The position numbers were made by a program, and so were the translations under genes. Under the pieces are notes generated by a model that worked only from the letters and a program-made list of their open reading frames with translations, was not told where the DNA came from and did no database searches. From Vicugna pacos (taxonomy: Eukaryota; Chordata; Mammalia; Artiodactyla; Camelidae): DNA of 64,000 nt. Positions 52,401 to 64,000 of this stretch are shown one piece after another. The stretch covers positions 24,644,001 through 24,708,000 of the forward strand of contig NC_133006.1 of NCBI RefSeq assembly GCF_048564905.1, in the 5' to 3' direction. How positions within the stretch are numbered: the stretch's first letter is position 1; every line of letters begins with the position of its first letter.

Positions 52401-55400
52401 TCTGAGGTCTTTATCTTATTATCAAGCAGGAGTGAATTTAAGGTAAGAAAATTAAATAAAACAACAGAGGGTATTCTATTACTAAGAAGATTATAACCCA
52501 TAATTAAGATACAACTCTCCTTAAAGGTTATAAAAAAAAAGCATCAAAATATAAAAAGCCAAAACTCACTAATAGGAATCTCTGAGTGACTTCTTTTAGT
52601 CTATGACATATCAAGAAGATAAAAAGTAAGTATCAAAACAAAATACCTAAATAACAAAATTACTAAGGAATACCTCATAGAGATATAGCAAATCCTATTC
52701 TAAGAACACAGAGAATGTACCTTCTTTTCAAGTGTTTGGAACATCTAAAAAATTTGCAACAGAGAGCCTCAATAAAGTCCAAAAGGGTAGATGGCAACAA
52801 AGTCGTCAGATCACAAGATTTAAAAACTATGAAACATAAAACTATCAGAAAAAAATCCTAGCATCTGACAGATACCCTCTTTCTTAAATCTTATGTTAAA
52901 CAGCAAATCAAATTCAAAGTTTAAAAATAACTAGAAAACAATAAAATACCATATACTAGAAATTACGGCCTATGACAAAAGCAGGGCTCATAGACATACA
53001 CATACAAAAACAAAACAAAATTAAAAATAGAAAAAAAAGAGAGGCAAGTAGAGGAGACAAAAGTAGAAATACAACAAAAATAAACAAAAATTTTCAGAAA
53101 TAAAAATTAAACTTAAGGACATTATGGCAAACTACACAAATACTTTTGAAAATATGAATGAAAATGGTAATTTTCCACGATCTATAAATACTAACTATTC
53201 CAATTTAAAAATGTCCGAATGAACTTATTTTAAAAGAAAATAAAATTTTATGTTGCTTATAAAAGATACATAAAAATAACCACACAGAAAGGTTGAGAGT
53301 TAAAAGATAAAAAGTTAAATACCATGCAAACATTAATCAAAAGAAAGCTAGAATAACTGTACTAAAAGCAGATAAAATGCTTTAGGGCCAGAGGCATTAC
53401 CCATTCTGTATCACCTTCCTTTCTCACATAATTATTCATCTCTAATGTCTCTGTCCAGTCTCCCCAGCCAGAATCTGGTAACCTATCTCATTATCCTCCT
53501 TTCTACCCAGTGTTTGGTCTGCAGTAAATGCTCAGTATATGCCAGTAATCCTGGATGTCTCTGGGCTGATCTGTGTATTATCAAAATACCTGCCCTTGAT
53601 TCTCTGTTCAAAGCTTCTGAGTACTATGCGGGTGTGATTTTGAAAATTGTCATTGTTGACTGTCTCACACACATTTCCTCAGACCCACCGTCAGAGAAAT
53701 CATTATCCCTATGACCCACATAAAGTGTCCTCTTCTTATGGTTGGGCAGAGAGCAGGAAACCATCACTAACAAGCATGGAGGACAATCTGATGACGAAAT
53801 GTGCTCAACAGAATACGGGGGAAGCTATGGCCAGCAGAGGCAGCTGGGAACCAGGCAGGAATAGAAAGAATGAAAGGATATTGGGTTTTAGAAACAAACA
53901 TGGATTCTAAATTTTCTTTAATACTCTCCCATAATCTCCTCCCATTTCAGTTCTCCCTATACCATTAGCATCCTCACATAAGTTTCACGACAGTAATTTT
54001 TCTAGAACTCCCTCCCCCATTCCATGGAATGGAATTTACCCTTTTCTTTCAATTTACCCTTTTCAGAGAAGAACCCCTCTTCTTCCAAATAACCCCTTTC
54101 CAGTCCTTGTTAAACTAATGTAAGGTGACAGAAAGAGAAAACAAAGGGACACCTAAATGGTTAAAAACAAACAAAAAAGCAAGCAGCACTTACCTGCTTA
54201 TTATGTCACTTGGGTCCTGGAAAGGAAGAGAACACAGACTGTCATGGAAATAAGGTTCCTAGGCGCCAGCACCATTCCCTCCCACGGGCTCGCTGGGGAA
54301 TGGGTACTTGACAGGACTGTACAGAGAATTATTCTGACCAGCCTGGACCTGCTCTGTTCTCCACTGTAGTATCAGTTTATGGGGACATATGTTTCCCTTT
54401 CCTTTCTTCCATTTGAGTCTAGACCATCCCCTCCGGGAAACCTTCCTTAATCTATTAAGAATCCTCTTGTCTATCAGGTTAAGACTTAAATCTCAACCTG
54501 CCTTGGAAGCCTCTTCTCATCTGCCCTGTAACTTCCTCCTCACTTAAACTGACTCCTCCAGAATTGTAGCTCCTTTCACTCTGTATACCCTTCCGATCTT
54601 CCAAATTGTCTTCCTCGGTATCTATGCTCATCTTTTTATTATCACATTCATTAGGTTTATTATCACATTCATTTTTTCAACCAACGCACCTTCACCAAAT
54701 GGAACATTCAACTTCTCCTTTCTGCTAATCCAAATCTTTACATTTTCTTCAAGGCTACGATTAAGGGCCACTTCTTTCACGAAGCCTTCCCTGACTAAAC
54801 CTTAGCCTTTTCCAGAACTCCTGTGGCTTCCAGTTTGACCACAAGACTTAATGTTCAATTATTTGTTGTAATTATAAATGTATAGCTCTTACTAGCTCCT
54901 TGTATGATCTGTGCATTCTGTAGTCCCCTGCCCACTGTAATTTGGGACTTAAAACCTATTGGATTTCTGTTTAACTTTTCAAAGAACTCAGTAAGTGAAA
55001 ATAAAACCTTGGCTCTCCTGACTCCTTGTCCAAATCTCATGCTAATGGAGAGGCCGCAAAGCAGCCTGGAGCAAGAGGACTCAGGTATAGTTCAGTTGGC
55101 CCCTCACCTGCAAAAGTTCAAGTGCTGGCTGCTGAGCCTTCTTCTCTAACTCAGAAATCAAGGTTCCAAGCCGGACCACCTCTTCAGAGCCCTTGGTGAC
55201 ATGGCTGTTCTTCCCTTCAGTGAGCTCTTGCTCCATCCCCTCCAGCCACTCCAACAGGTACTGCTCCCTTTCTCTCAGGAACTGATGGCCCTGTTCAAAC
55301 ACTGATGCTATGTCTTGTTTGTGGCTCTGGAATTTTGCCTAGAGTAAAGGCAGAAAGAGAAAGAGGATTTCCCCTGAGAGGCTAGGAAACACCAGAACAT

Positions 55401-57946
55401 TTGTGAGATCTGGGGATAAGTTCAGAACAAAAATCCCTTCCATCATACCCTCCTTCTCCCCATCCTTCAATATGCCCATATGCCCCTCCTCCCCTACACT
55501 CACTCCCACCACACACACATGGACACAGAACATTTGCTTGTACTTCTCTTACCAGCAGGGCCTGAATCTCATCTTCTCCCGTAGACTGAAAATTCTGAAT
55601 CCTGTCTCTGTCTCCCTTCAGAATCTTCAGATGGTTTAGGATTTTACCCTATGGAAATAAACACAAATAATCTCAAGATGAAGATGAAAATGCCCTAAAT
55701 AAGAAAGATGAAAAATGACCCCAGAGTGAAATCAGATAGTGTTTGACCTTATATAGTTTAATAGTCATGTGGAATAGTTTCCTTCCTAGTTAATGAAGAA
55801 GAAACAAAGTGAGTGCTGTTAGCCTAGAGCAGTTTCTCAGAAATGAGATCGAACACACATTACACTTATTCAGTGCTGAATGTCAATTACATCTCAATAA
55901 AGCTGAAAGAAAAAATTAAGTGAAATAAAGTAATAAATAATATTAATACAACCACTCAGACTTATAGTTTTTATTTATATTTACACTGTCTCTTTCTACC
56001 ACAAATACAGACAATTTATATTAAAATTAATTAATAACAGAAATAAAAAAAGAAAATCAATACAAAAAGTGAAGGAAAGTATATCTATATTAACTCCAAA
56101 TTATTGACAGAATGACTAAATTGGTTTTAAGATTCCTGTCAGCTATGGAGAAAAGGAAAACAATGAATCACATAATTCTTTAGCAGACAGGAAGAAATAT
56201 ACTATGACCTCAGGAAAAGTACTTTCCCTGAGATTAAATTCTGAAAGAAAATTTTTATAAGAGATTATATACAGGATTCAATACTCTTAAAAATGTTTTT
56301 ATAAAACATATGTGCTGGAAACACCCAATCTGAAGCTCTGGATCAAGAGGGCTGATGCCCTACACTGCAGGTTGAGACCTGATCCAAGTGCTTTAGAAAC
56401 TAAAACATCAAGGCAATGGGATAGACTCATTATTATAAAAGATATGAAAACAAACCAGCTTTATTATCTAAATTCAAATGGTAATGCTTTGCCAAGAACT
56501 TCCCCCGCAAAAGAATTTGAACCTGATACCTGTTAGGATGGCTATTATTAAAAACCAAAATAACAAAATAAAAACAAAAAAGATAGCAAGAATTGGTGAG
56601 GATGTGACAAAAAGGAAACTCTGGTACACTGTTGATGGGAATGTAAACTGGCACAGCCAGTATGGAAAACATAGATGTTTCTCAAAACATTAAAAATAGA
56701 ACTACCATATGATCCAGCAATCCCACTTTTAGATATTTATCCAAAGGAACTAAAATCGGGATCTTGAAGAGATACCTGTACTTCCACGTTCACTGCAGCA
56801 TTATTCTCAATTGCCAAGATATGGAAACAACCTAAATGTCCAATGGATGAGTGGATAAAGACAATAGAGTACTGAGCAACAGAATATTACTCAGCCTTTA
56901 AAAAGGAGATCCTGCCATTTGCAACAACATAGATGGACCTGGAGGACATGATGCTAAGTGAAATAAGCCAGACATGAAAGACAAATACTGTATAATCTCA
57001 CTTATATGAGGAATCTAAAAACAGTCAAACTCATAGAAGAGGAATGTAGAATGGTTGTTGCCAGTAGCTGCAGGGGAGGGAAAGGGGAGTTGATGGTCAA
57101 ATGGTAAAAGTTTCAGTTATGCAAGATAAATAAATTCTGAAGATCTACTCTACAGCATAGTCCTTAAAGATAACAATACTGTGTTGTATACTTAAATTTG
57201 CTAACAGGATAGATCTCATTACACATAAACCCACACACAACAACACAATAATAACAAAACAGGTGGGAGGAAACTTGGGTGGGATGGATATGTCTGTGGC
57301 CTTGACGGCAGTGACGGTTTCACAGGTGAATACTTATCCCCAAAGTTATCAAGTTGTATACATTAAATATGTACTTTTTACACGTCAATCACATCTCAAT
57401 AAAGTATTTATTTAAAAAAATGTGGACCTTGTCCTGACGGTACCATAGAACTTTTTTGGCTACAAGAACGGAGCAGGGATCCAGCAAGATTCTTACCCGA
57501 TAAGGCTGTGCAGCCTTCTCCAGGAGGACGGCAGCATGGTGCCTGTGCTCCCGGGACTCCCGACACATAACACACAGTATCTGCTGGTCATCCTTGCAGT
57601 AGTAATGGAGCTTCTCCAAATGCTGCCCACACAGCTTCTCTGCTCTTTGCTCAGATGGCCTTTCCTCTCGGGGCTGTCTCTCCTCATCTACTTTCATCCT
57701 CCAGATGTTCTCCACTAGGCTGGCCATCTGCCACACGTGGCGGATATTCTCTTTCTTAAAGGCTGTCTTGCAGAGAGAACAATATAATGGCTGCCGAGCA
57801 GACTCACAGACCTTAATGATGCAGTGGTAGCAGAAGACATGACCACAGTCAATGGTTACAGGGTCTCTCAAGTAGTCAAGACAGATTGAGCACAGCACTT
57901 CGTCCTCCAGGTTTCTCAGAGGAGAGGTAGCAGCCATGGTAGCCAT
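49447..57946 (-). CDS. TRIM26-like: TRIM26-like E3 ubiquitin ligase (RING, B-box, coiled coil, B30.2), intact
   Basis: Seven coding exons, all GT-AG: 57497-57946, 55553-55648 (96 bp), 55108-55338 (231 bp), 54194-54216 (23 bp), 51853-51968 (116 bp), 50598-50630 (33 bp) and 49447-50138 with the stop. The 96/231/23-bp set is the TRIM family pattern. The sum is 1,641 bp, or 546 residues (human TRIM26 is 539). RING residues C19, C22, C34, H36, C39, C42, C56, C59 and B-box residues C106, H109, C117, D120, C125, C128, H134, H137 are present. Residues 151-316 are the coiled coil and linker; B30.2 starts near 317 with [17 protein letters not shown] as in TRIM26. The start at 57946 has A at -3 and G at +4; a second in-frame ATG at 57937 aligns better with the TRIM26 start. 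The long glutamate run of human TRIM26 is replaced by a short EEEEE and a Gly/Tyr/Ser-rich stretch. Divergence across RING and B30.2 suggests a paralogue. Predicted role: ubiquitin ligase, target unknown. Confidence 0.9.
50960..51600 (-). mobile_element. L1 3' end (antisense) in TRIM intron
   Basis: Reverse complement of an L1 3' region, e.g. CATCTTTACCATCTTGAAGT and GTATACATCATATTCTGTTT. It lies in the intron between the 33-bp and 116-bp exons and leaves both splice sites untouched. Confidence 0.75.
51970..54190. other. AT-rich TRIM intron with no recognised feature
   Basis: Intron between the 116-bp and 23-bp exons. It is A-rich on the plus strand around 52.3-53.4 kb and may hold old L1 remains. 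No exon-like frame with splice sites was found. Confidence 0.5.
56530..57420 (+). mobile_element. L1 3' end in TRIM intron, close to the RING exon
   Basis: L1 ORF2 end and 3'UTR, e.g. GTACACTGTTGATGGGAATG and CATCTCAATAAAG, with the tail ending at about 57,420. It lies opposite to the gene and stops only about 77 bp from the splice donor of the RING/B-box exon at 57,497. Confidence 0.8.
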
Positions 57947-57989
57947 GCTCAACCCCTGCAGAATGTTTCTTCTCAAAGCACAGAATGAC

Positions 57990-59115
57990 TTTCTAGGAAG
58001 ACATACAGGAAAACAGAAATTGTGAGTTTAATCAACATCAAGATGGAACCCAGAAGAAAATAGTTTTTATGTTCAGATTGCTTCTAATCTTTTTCTTCCA
58101 AATCCAAAGTTCCTTCCAGAGCACTAGTCAGAATAGGTTTCAGCCTCCAAAGTTAACTGGGTATTATTTTCAGGTAACTAGCTCTGCTGTAAACATTTTA
58201 AAAGGTATTTATACATGTAGTTAAGCAGAGGATGTTCTAGAAGATAATGGGAAAGTAAATCCCCAATAAAGTCTAAAATTTCCCTCTTAGTAGATCAGCT
58301 CAGTAAAAAAAAAATTTGTTGTAAATAATTCAATAGTAGAGAATAAGAATTGCAAAAATTTAGGGCTGTATTTGAAAACTCATCTGAGAACATCAGAGTT
58401 AGATTACTAGAAATGGCTACATTCAATCATAGGTCTGCTATTCATATGCTGTCTGGAAAACATCATGATGCTTTAAGCTAATAGTTTTCAAACATTTTTT
58501 GGACCATCACAGTGAGAAATGAATTCACATCCCAGTCTAACATACCTGCACATGCATATACACACACCTAAAATACAAGTTCTGTTAAATACTATTTATT
58601 CTTTATTATATGTAATACACTGATTTTTAAAAATTGCAGTCCAGTTTCTGTTTGGTTCTTTTTTGTTTGTTTTGTTTTTTGTTTTCCAAGAAAGCAAAGA
58701 GAGGATTTATTAAGCAATAGTACACTCTGAAGGGGAGAGCAGGTAGACTCAGTGCAGTCCATTTTTAAAATGTCGGTTTTAACCCACAAAATTGATGTCA
58801 TAATACAAGGTATTGCTATCTATACTTTGAAAAACACTGATTTAAACCACACCAACTTTATTACTAACCCCGACCTCTACCCAGGAATGTAGACTCTAGG
58901 AAGCTACAAAGGCCTCCTGTATCACCACTTGAATAGCACCTTAAATTCACATCTCCAATTTTCCTCATTGTTCCTATTCCTCAGTAAAAAGTACCAACAA
59001 CTATCCCATTACTCAAGCCAAAACCTAGATGTAATTTAAGACACTTCATTTTCTTTCACTACCACCTCCTGTATCTGGTCACTGGATTAAACAATACAAT
59101 ATCTGAAATAAAATT
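57990..59115. other. TRIM upstream intron with no recognised feature
   Basis: Lies between the first coding exon (acceptor CAG at 57,956-57,958, giving a 9-bp 5'UTR piece before the ATG at 57,946) and the L1 at 59.1 kb. No gene or clear repeat was recognised. Confidence 0.45.
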
Positions 59116-59119
59116 TTCA

Positions 59120-60553
59120 CTGCATAGCCTTAACAGCAGAATGTAGATGACAGGAAAAAATAGCCAGTGAACTTGAAGACAGTGTAATAAAAATTATCAA
59201 ATCTTAATAATAGAGCAACAAAAGAGTTTTTTAAAAGCAGGAACTCTGTGACCTGTGAAATATCAAAAGGTCTAACTTTTATGTCATTAGAGTCCCAGAG
59301 GAGGGAAAGAAACTGGTAAAGGAAAAAAAAATTTAGAGAAAAAAATGGCTGAAAATTTCTCAAATACGGTAAAAGACATAGATTTATAGATTTAAGAAGG
59401 TCAGCAAATGCCAAAGAGAACAACTTTAAGGAAAACCACCCCCGATACATCATAAACAAATTGCTGCAAACCAAAGACGAGGGAAACAATCTCAAAAGCA
59501 ATCGGAAGAAAATAACACATCAAAATGAGGGGAAGAACAATTCGAATGTTAGTTTCTCATTAGAAACCACAGGGCCCAACAAGACAGTTGCTACTTCAAA
59601 AGTGAAACATGAAAAATTAAGGGACATGAAAAATGACAAGGAACATGAAATTTTACATGTTCATGGAAATTACAAGGAACATGAAAAATTAAGGAAATAA
59701 GACATCACCAAATCCTGCAAAAAATGAAACCAAAAGGCATAGAGATCTGTAATTTACTCAATAAAGAATTCAAAATAGCTGTTTTAGGAAACCCAATGAG
59801 TTACTAGAAAACCTAGAAAGACAATTCAGTGAAATAAGAAAAACAATATGTACAAAAAATGAGAAATTTAACAAAGAGACAGAAATCATAAAAAGGAACT
59901 AAGCAGAAATTCTAGAGCTGAAGAAATCAGTGAATGAAATGAAAAATGCAATAGAGAACATCAACATCAGAATAAATCAAACACAAGAAAGAATCAATGA
60001 GCTTGAGGATAGAAACTTCAAAACAAGCCAGTCAGAAGAGAAATAAATGAGTGAAGATAGCCTACAGGATCTATGAGACACCATCAAGAGAAACAAAATC
60101 TGAATCATTGAGGTTCCAGAGGGAGAAGAGAGGGAGATGGACACAGAAAAACTATTTAGAGAAATAAGGGCTATAATTTTCCCAAACCTGGGAGTAATTT
60201 GAACATTCAAGTTGATGAGGTTATCACCCCATTACTTCAATCTGAAATGATCTTCTTCAAGATATATTATAATAAAACTATCAAAAATATAAGACAAAGA
60301 CAGAATCCTAAAATCAGCAAGAAAAAACAATACTGTAAACGACAAAGGTACCCCCGTTGGGCTTTCGGTGGATTTCTTAGCAGAAAACCTACAGGCCAGG
60401 AATCCCACTTCTGGGTATATATTCAAAGGAAATGAAAACAGGATATTGAAGCGATATCTGCACTCCCAAGCTCACTGCAGCATTATTCACAATAGCCAAG
60501 ATATAGAAACAACTTAGTATCTATCTATGAATAAGTGGATAAAGATGTGAGAC

Positions 60554-60587
<34 letters not shown>

Positions 60588-61160
60588 ACATATATATACA
60601 CACAAACATATACACACACACATGCAGGAATACTATTCAGCCATAAGAAAGAAGGAAATCTTGCAATTTGTGACAATGTGGATGGACCTCGAGGGCATTA
60701 ATTACACTAAATGAAATAAATCAGACAGAGAAAGACAGATACTACATGATGTCACATGGAATCTAAACCCCCCCCCCAAAATGCACAGAAATAGAAAATA
60801 GAATTGTGGTTACCAGGGGATAGGAAAGTGGGGGAAATGGGAAGATGTTGGTGAATAGGTACAAACTTCCAACCAGAAGATAAATAAGTTCTAGGAATCT
60901 AATGCACTGCATTGTGATTATAGGTAGCAGTACTGTATTGTGTACTTAAAAATTGCTAAGAGAGTAGATCTTAAATATTCTCACCACAAAAAAAAAAATG
61001 GTAATTATGTGATGTGATGGAGGTGTTAGCTAACACAAAGGTGGTAATCATATTGTAATATATGTGTTTCAAATTAACACGTTGTACACTTTAAACATCC
61101 ACAATGTTATATATCAATTATATCTCAATAAAGTTTGGGGGGGAAAAGGAAAAAAGAAAA
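59120..61160 (+). mobile_element. L1 ORF1 part joined to L1 3' end
   Basis: The first part (59.15-60.4 kb) reads as decayed ORF1 (AATAAAGAATTCAAAATAGC, then TCAATGAGCTTGAGGATAGA). The second (60.4-61.15 kb) is ORF2 end and 3'UTR (ACTATTCAGCCATAAGAAAG, then CTCAATAAAG). Most of ORF2 is missing between them. A TA/CA-rich microsatellite lies at about 60,557-60,625. A further ORF2-like scrap runs on to about 61,480. Confidence 0.7.
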
Positions 61161-61789
61161 TGCTACAAAAAGTAAGCAGAACTAATAAATAAGTTTAACA
61201 AAGCCCCTGGATACAGGGTCAGTATTTTAAAAATTAGCTGTTTGTCAATATACACAAATAAATGAACAACTGAAGATTGAAAATTTTAAAAACAGTACCA
61301 TCTACAACAATACCATAAAACATGAAACACTTAGGTATAAATCTTACAAAATATGTATAGGATCTCTATGCTTTAAGCTAAAATTTTTTTAAAAACATGA
61401 AAGAAATCAAAGAAGATCTAAAAAAAGGGTAAAATGTACTACATTAGTGGATTGGAAGACTCAATATTCTTAAGATGTTATGTTAAACCTTGGAAAGTCC
61501 AAGGGGACACCATTGTAGAGCTGTTCTTAGGGCATCAATTGGCCTTAACCTAGCCATGAAGCTCCCCTCCACCACCACCACCATCACCCCCAATAAAGGC
61601 ATATAATAATAAGAAACCCTACATCCCAGAGGACTGCAGAAATGATTCAGTGAGATCAGGTAAATAAATGAAAATCACTTTCCAAAGCAAAATGCAGTAT
61701 AGAATGCTGGTTATTATTTCCATACCAAGAAATCGAAGCTAACTTTTCATTTTTAGCTGCCACCATGAGCCTCATACGGACCCTGCTTT

Positions 61790-62400
61790 GACCTTCTCTT
61801 TTCCATCTTCTTGGCGGTGAACGCACTGTCACAGCGCCTGGTCCACCCCACGCTCGGCCCTCGAGCCCAGCCCCGCACTCACTTGGGCCGCCTGCCGCCG
61901 CGTAATCACCGGAGAGGCCTGTCACTGGGCTCTGCTGGAGCCTCTGCGACAACTGCGGGCCTTTCTGGGCAACTCGGCCCTGTCTGCGCCTCCAGGACCC
62001 AGCCCTCGGCCCCGCCTCTTGGCTCCTCGGGAAAAGCCTCCACCAGGCAGCCCAAGGGCTGTAGCCGTTGCTCGTTGCTCGGGGACCCGCGCGTCCACGG
62101 TCCTGCCCCTCGCGCCCAAGTCGGTTGGGGAGACTGAAGGTCCGGCGGCACCACGGGGATTCACCAGCTACGGATGCTTTTGAGATAATTTGTACCGTGT
62201 TGTGATCCTCAGCAATTCCGTGAGGCAGGACACAAAGACACTAGCTGTCCCAGCTTACAAATCAGTCAGAGCAAGGAAGGCAACGCAGCCAAGACCAACT
62301 GGCCAAGATGGCGGCCGCCACTCTGACCAGGTCCCTGCCGGCCGCCTGGGCCGAGCCCTATGGTTGCCCGGCAACACGGGGCACTGATTCTCCCAGGCAG
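61790..62400. promoter_or_regulatory. CpG-rich island, probable TRIM26-like promoter
   Basis: Two GC- and CpG-rich patches (61,790-62,160 and 62,290-62,400) stand out from AT-rich surroundings. The second has a YY1-type AAGATGGCGGC (62,305-62,315) and a palindromic RFX X-box GTTGCCCGGCAAC (62,363-62,375). It lies about 4 kb upstream of the first coding exon of the TRIM gene, where TRIM26 genes have non-coding first exons. I cannot fix a transcription start or a donor site. The open frames here are long because of the GC content and match no known protein. Confidence 0.6.
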
Positions 62401-62939
62401 GCCTCTAGTTTCCCAGACCTAAAGGTGGAGATTTTTCTCTCTGTACTAGGGGCTTCAGCCATCCAGAGTCAGGTGCTTCTGCCATTTTCACCACTAATTT
62501 GCTTTCGCCCTTTTGAAAATCCCAAGTGCTCCACTCCACCTCCAACCTCACTCCAACCTCAGTCTTTAGAGAGGTTGTGGACCATTGGAGTTCCACCAAT
62601 CTGGACAGCCATACTCATTGGTAATCCAGAATTCTTCGATTACTTTCCCTAGAGGAATGTGTAAGGTCTTGGCAACTCTTCATGTGACGCCAGGCACCCC
62701 ATTATTTTTTACTTCAGACTAGGCGTACATGTTGCCAAAGTGCACGGTCACATACAACCAACCAATCAAATCTGAATCCCCAAACCAAATAGGAGCACAA
62801 AAGATGAAAAAGATCTTAGTAGCTGTGAAAAACATTTCTGCATGGAACTTACATCTCTACTGCTGCTAGGCCAGACAGGTTATTAGGATCATTACCTTTA
62901 AGCCCGAAAGTCTTTGCACCACAGAAGCCTCTAATGCAT

Positions 62940-63110
62940 CCTCCCAACACTTTGCAATGTCCAGAGACAATTCTGGTTGTCACCCTGGAGGAGAGAGTGC
63001 TACTGACATCTAGTGGGTAGAGATCGGGAAGGTTGTTGACATCCAATGCACAGAATAATCCCTATACAATAAAATGTCATAGTGCCGAGATTGAGAAATC
63101 CTGTTCTAAT
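62940..63110 (+). mobile_element. MER20-like hAT element
   Basis: CAATGTCCAGAGACAATTCT, GGTTGTCACC, TGACATCTAGTGGGTAGAG and ATAGTGCCGAGATTGAGAAA match my recollection of the MER20 consensus in order, ending in the terminal repeat. It is old and decayed and has no coding capacity, as expected for this short family. Confidence 0.65.
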
Positions 63111-63159
63111 GGATGTAGAGGATATAGCCCCAAGTATCCAACTTCAACAGTTACTTGCT

Positions 63160-63229
63160 CTTCTTTCATTTTTTCATGTGTATAATCATTCACACATGGA
63201 TGGTTATACACATGAAAAAATGAAAGAAG
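63160..63229. repeat. Perfect 26-bp inverted repeat (hairpin)
   Basis: The left arm at 63,160-63,185 and the right arm at 63,204-63,229 are exact reverse complements over 26 bp, separated by an 18-nt spacer. The match stops abruptly on the outer side. The arms start CTTCTTTCATTTT and end GTATAA. The surrounding DNA shows no matching terminal repeats or target duplication. Confidence 0.9.
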
Positions 63230-63659
63230 TGACATATTTTACAGCAGAGAAAATGTGAAAATGGACTTATGCCCATGGAATTCACTGACGTTAACACATG
63301 TCCCAGCATCTAGAAGAAACGGGCTTTGTGAAATGGAGCAATGGTCTACTTTGAGGCTCACTTACAGCATCAACTGGGAGACAACCTCCTAAGAGGTTAG
63401 GGTGCTATCCCACAGGAAGCAATATGGGCATTAAACCAGTGGCCAATTGTATTTGTTTCCTACTGGTGCTGTTAACAAATGACCACAAACTTTATGGCTT
63501 AAAAGAACACAAATTTATTCTCTTCTGGAGGCCAGAAGTCCAACATGAGTATGGAGAGTTCAGCTCAGCGACTCCATGGTATTGCTGCCCATATTGCTGC
63601 CTCAGTATCTATTTTGTTTGGCCAAGCAGCCTGCAGGGACCTTAAACTGACCTTAGCCC

Positions 63660-64000
63660 CCTCACACAACCACATGCCCTAGATAACAGCCCATGGAATC
63701 ACAAGCAAATGTAAGTTCCTGATACGCTTTCCCTAACAGCCCCTGATCAACAGTCTCCCTTGCCTCCCAGAACCACTCCCTTGTGCGGCCCTTAGATAAG
63801 ACCTCCATGAAGCTTACCAATACCTGATCTATTTGGTTTGAATTGACCAACTGGGTCTTGACCTGGGATCCTAATAAAGGCAGGGCCCCCAGGTCCTGCT
63901 TCTCGCTCTGCACTTTCTCTTGAACTTCCTCTGTGGCCACCTGAGGCACGCTTTGTACCTCCTCCAGGACCTGTGAGCGATAAACTTCCCCATTTCCATT
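63660..64000 (+). mobile_element. Possible LTR (ERV-like), cut by window end
   Basis: The stretch has an AATAAA near 63,872, a following pyrimidine-rich segment (CTTCTCGCTCTGCACTTTC) and a GCGATAAACTTCCCC ending, all usual in ERV1-type LTRs. Its left end is not clear and its right end is at or beyond the window edge. Treat the family as tentative. Confidence 0.4.

Noticed and set aside
49447-57946. Plain TRIM26 orthologue
   Set aside because: The gene plan fits, but the protein differs too much from human TRIM26 for a gene that is otherwise well conserved. Kept as TRIM26-like, with the doubt stated.
61811-62137. Possible proteins in the GC-rich block
   Set aside because: Several frames are open on both strands, as expected in a CpG island. 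None has family features or splice context.
63662-63949. 95-residue minus-strand protein
   Set aside because: It lies in an LTR-like stretch on the opposite strand and has no recognisable domain.

Overview
The window is a piece of a mammalian MHC class I region, most likely from a camelid (camel, llama or alpaca). The vertebrate gene style is clear: split exons with canonical splice sites, L1 fragments, LTRs and ancient DNA transposons. The lineage call rests on two tRNA-derived SINEs of the Vic type (10.44-10.56 kb and 47.72-47.82 kb), a family known from tylopods, and on L1 3' ends of even-toed-ungulate type.

Layout. Three class I loci lie on the minus strand inside a duplicated segment. 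Unit 1 (about 1.3-13.4 kb) carries a full-length but broken class I gene (3.1-6.6 kb). Unit 2 (about 16.1-28.4 kb) carries the only intact one (coding 18.3-21.4 kb; eight exons, 362 residues). Unit 3 (about 35.3-44.4 kb) is older and gutted; only a promoter, a decayed leader exon, a decayed exon 3 and flanking DNA remain. A flank block at 0-0.9 kb recurs at 35.3-36.1 kb. Insertions present in one unit but absent at the matching place in its partner (an ERV2-type solo LTR and a SINE in unit 1, an L1 tail in unit 2) must postdate the duplication, or have been lost from the partner.

Between units 2 and 3 lie a probable L1 5' end, a TMA7 processed pseudogene, an L1 3' end, a probable ancient LTR and a decayed Tigger1 transposon. 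From 44.9 to 47.1 kb there are more L1 pieces and an internally deleted Tigger1 relative.

The right third holds a second intact gene on the minus strand, a TRIM26-like E3 ligase gene (49.4-57.9 kb). Seven coding exons with intact splice signals encode 546 residues with RING, B-box, coiled coil and B30.2. It is too divergent from human TRIM26, as I recall that sequence, to look like the ordinary orthologue, so I read it as a paralogue. A fragment resembling its B30.2 exon lies about 1 kb beyond its stop codon. A CpG-rich block at 61.8-62.4 kb with YY1 and RFX X-box motifs is its probable promoter. The window ends with a MER20-like element, a perfect 26-bp inverted repeat and what looks like part of another LTR.

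Functionally, the intact class I gene (antigen presentation, with IRF, NF-kB and CRE-like promoter motifs) and the TRIM gene (a family often linked to innate immunity) fit the known clustering of TRIM and class I genes in the MHC. I see no wholly new kind of system. The strongest leads are the intact TRIM26-like paralogue with its nearby relic, and an extra codon at the kink of the alpha2 helix of the intact class I gene. All percentages and ages are left unstated because no alignment could be run.
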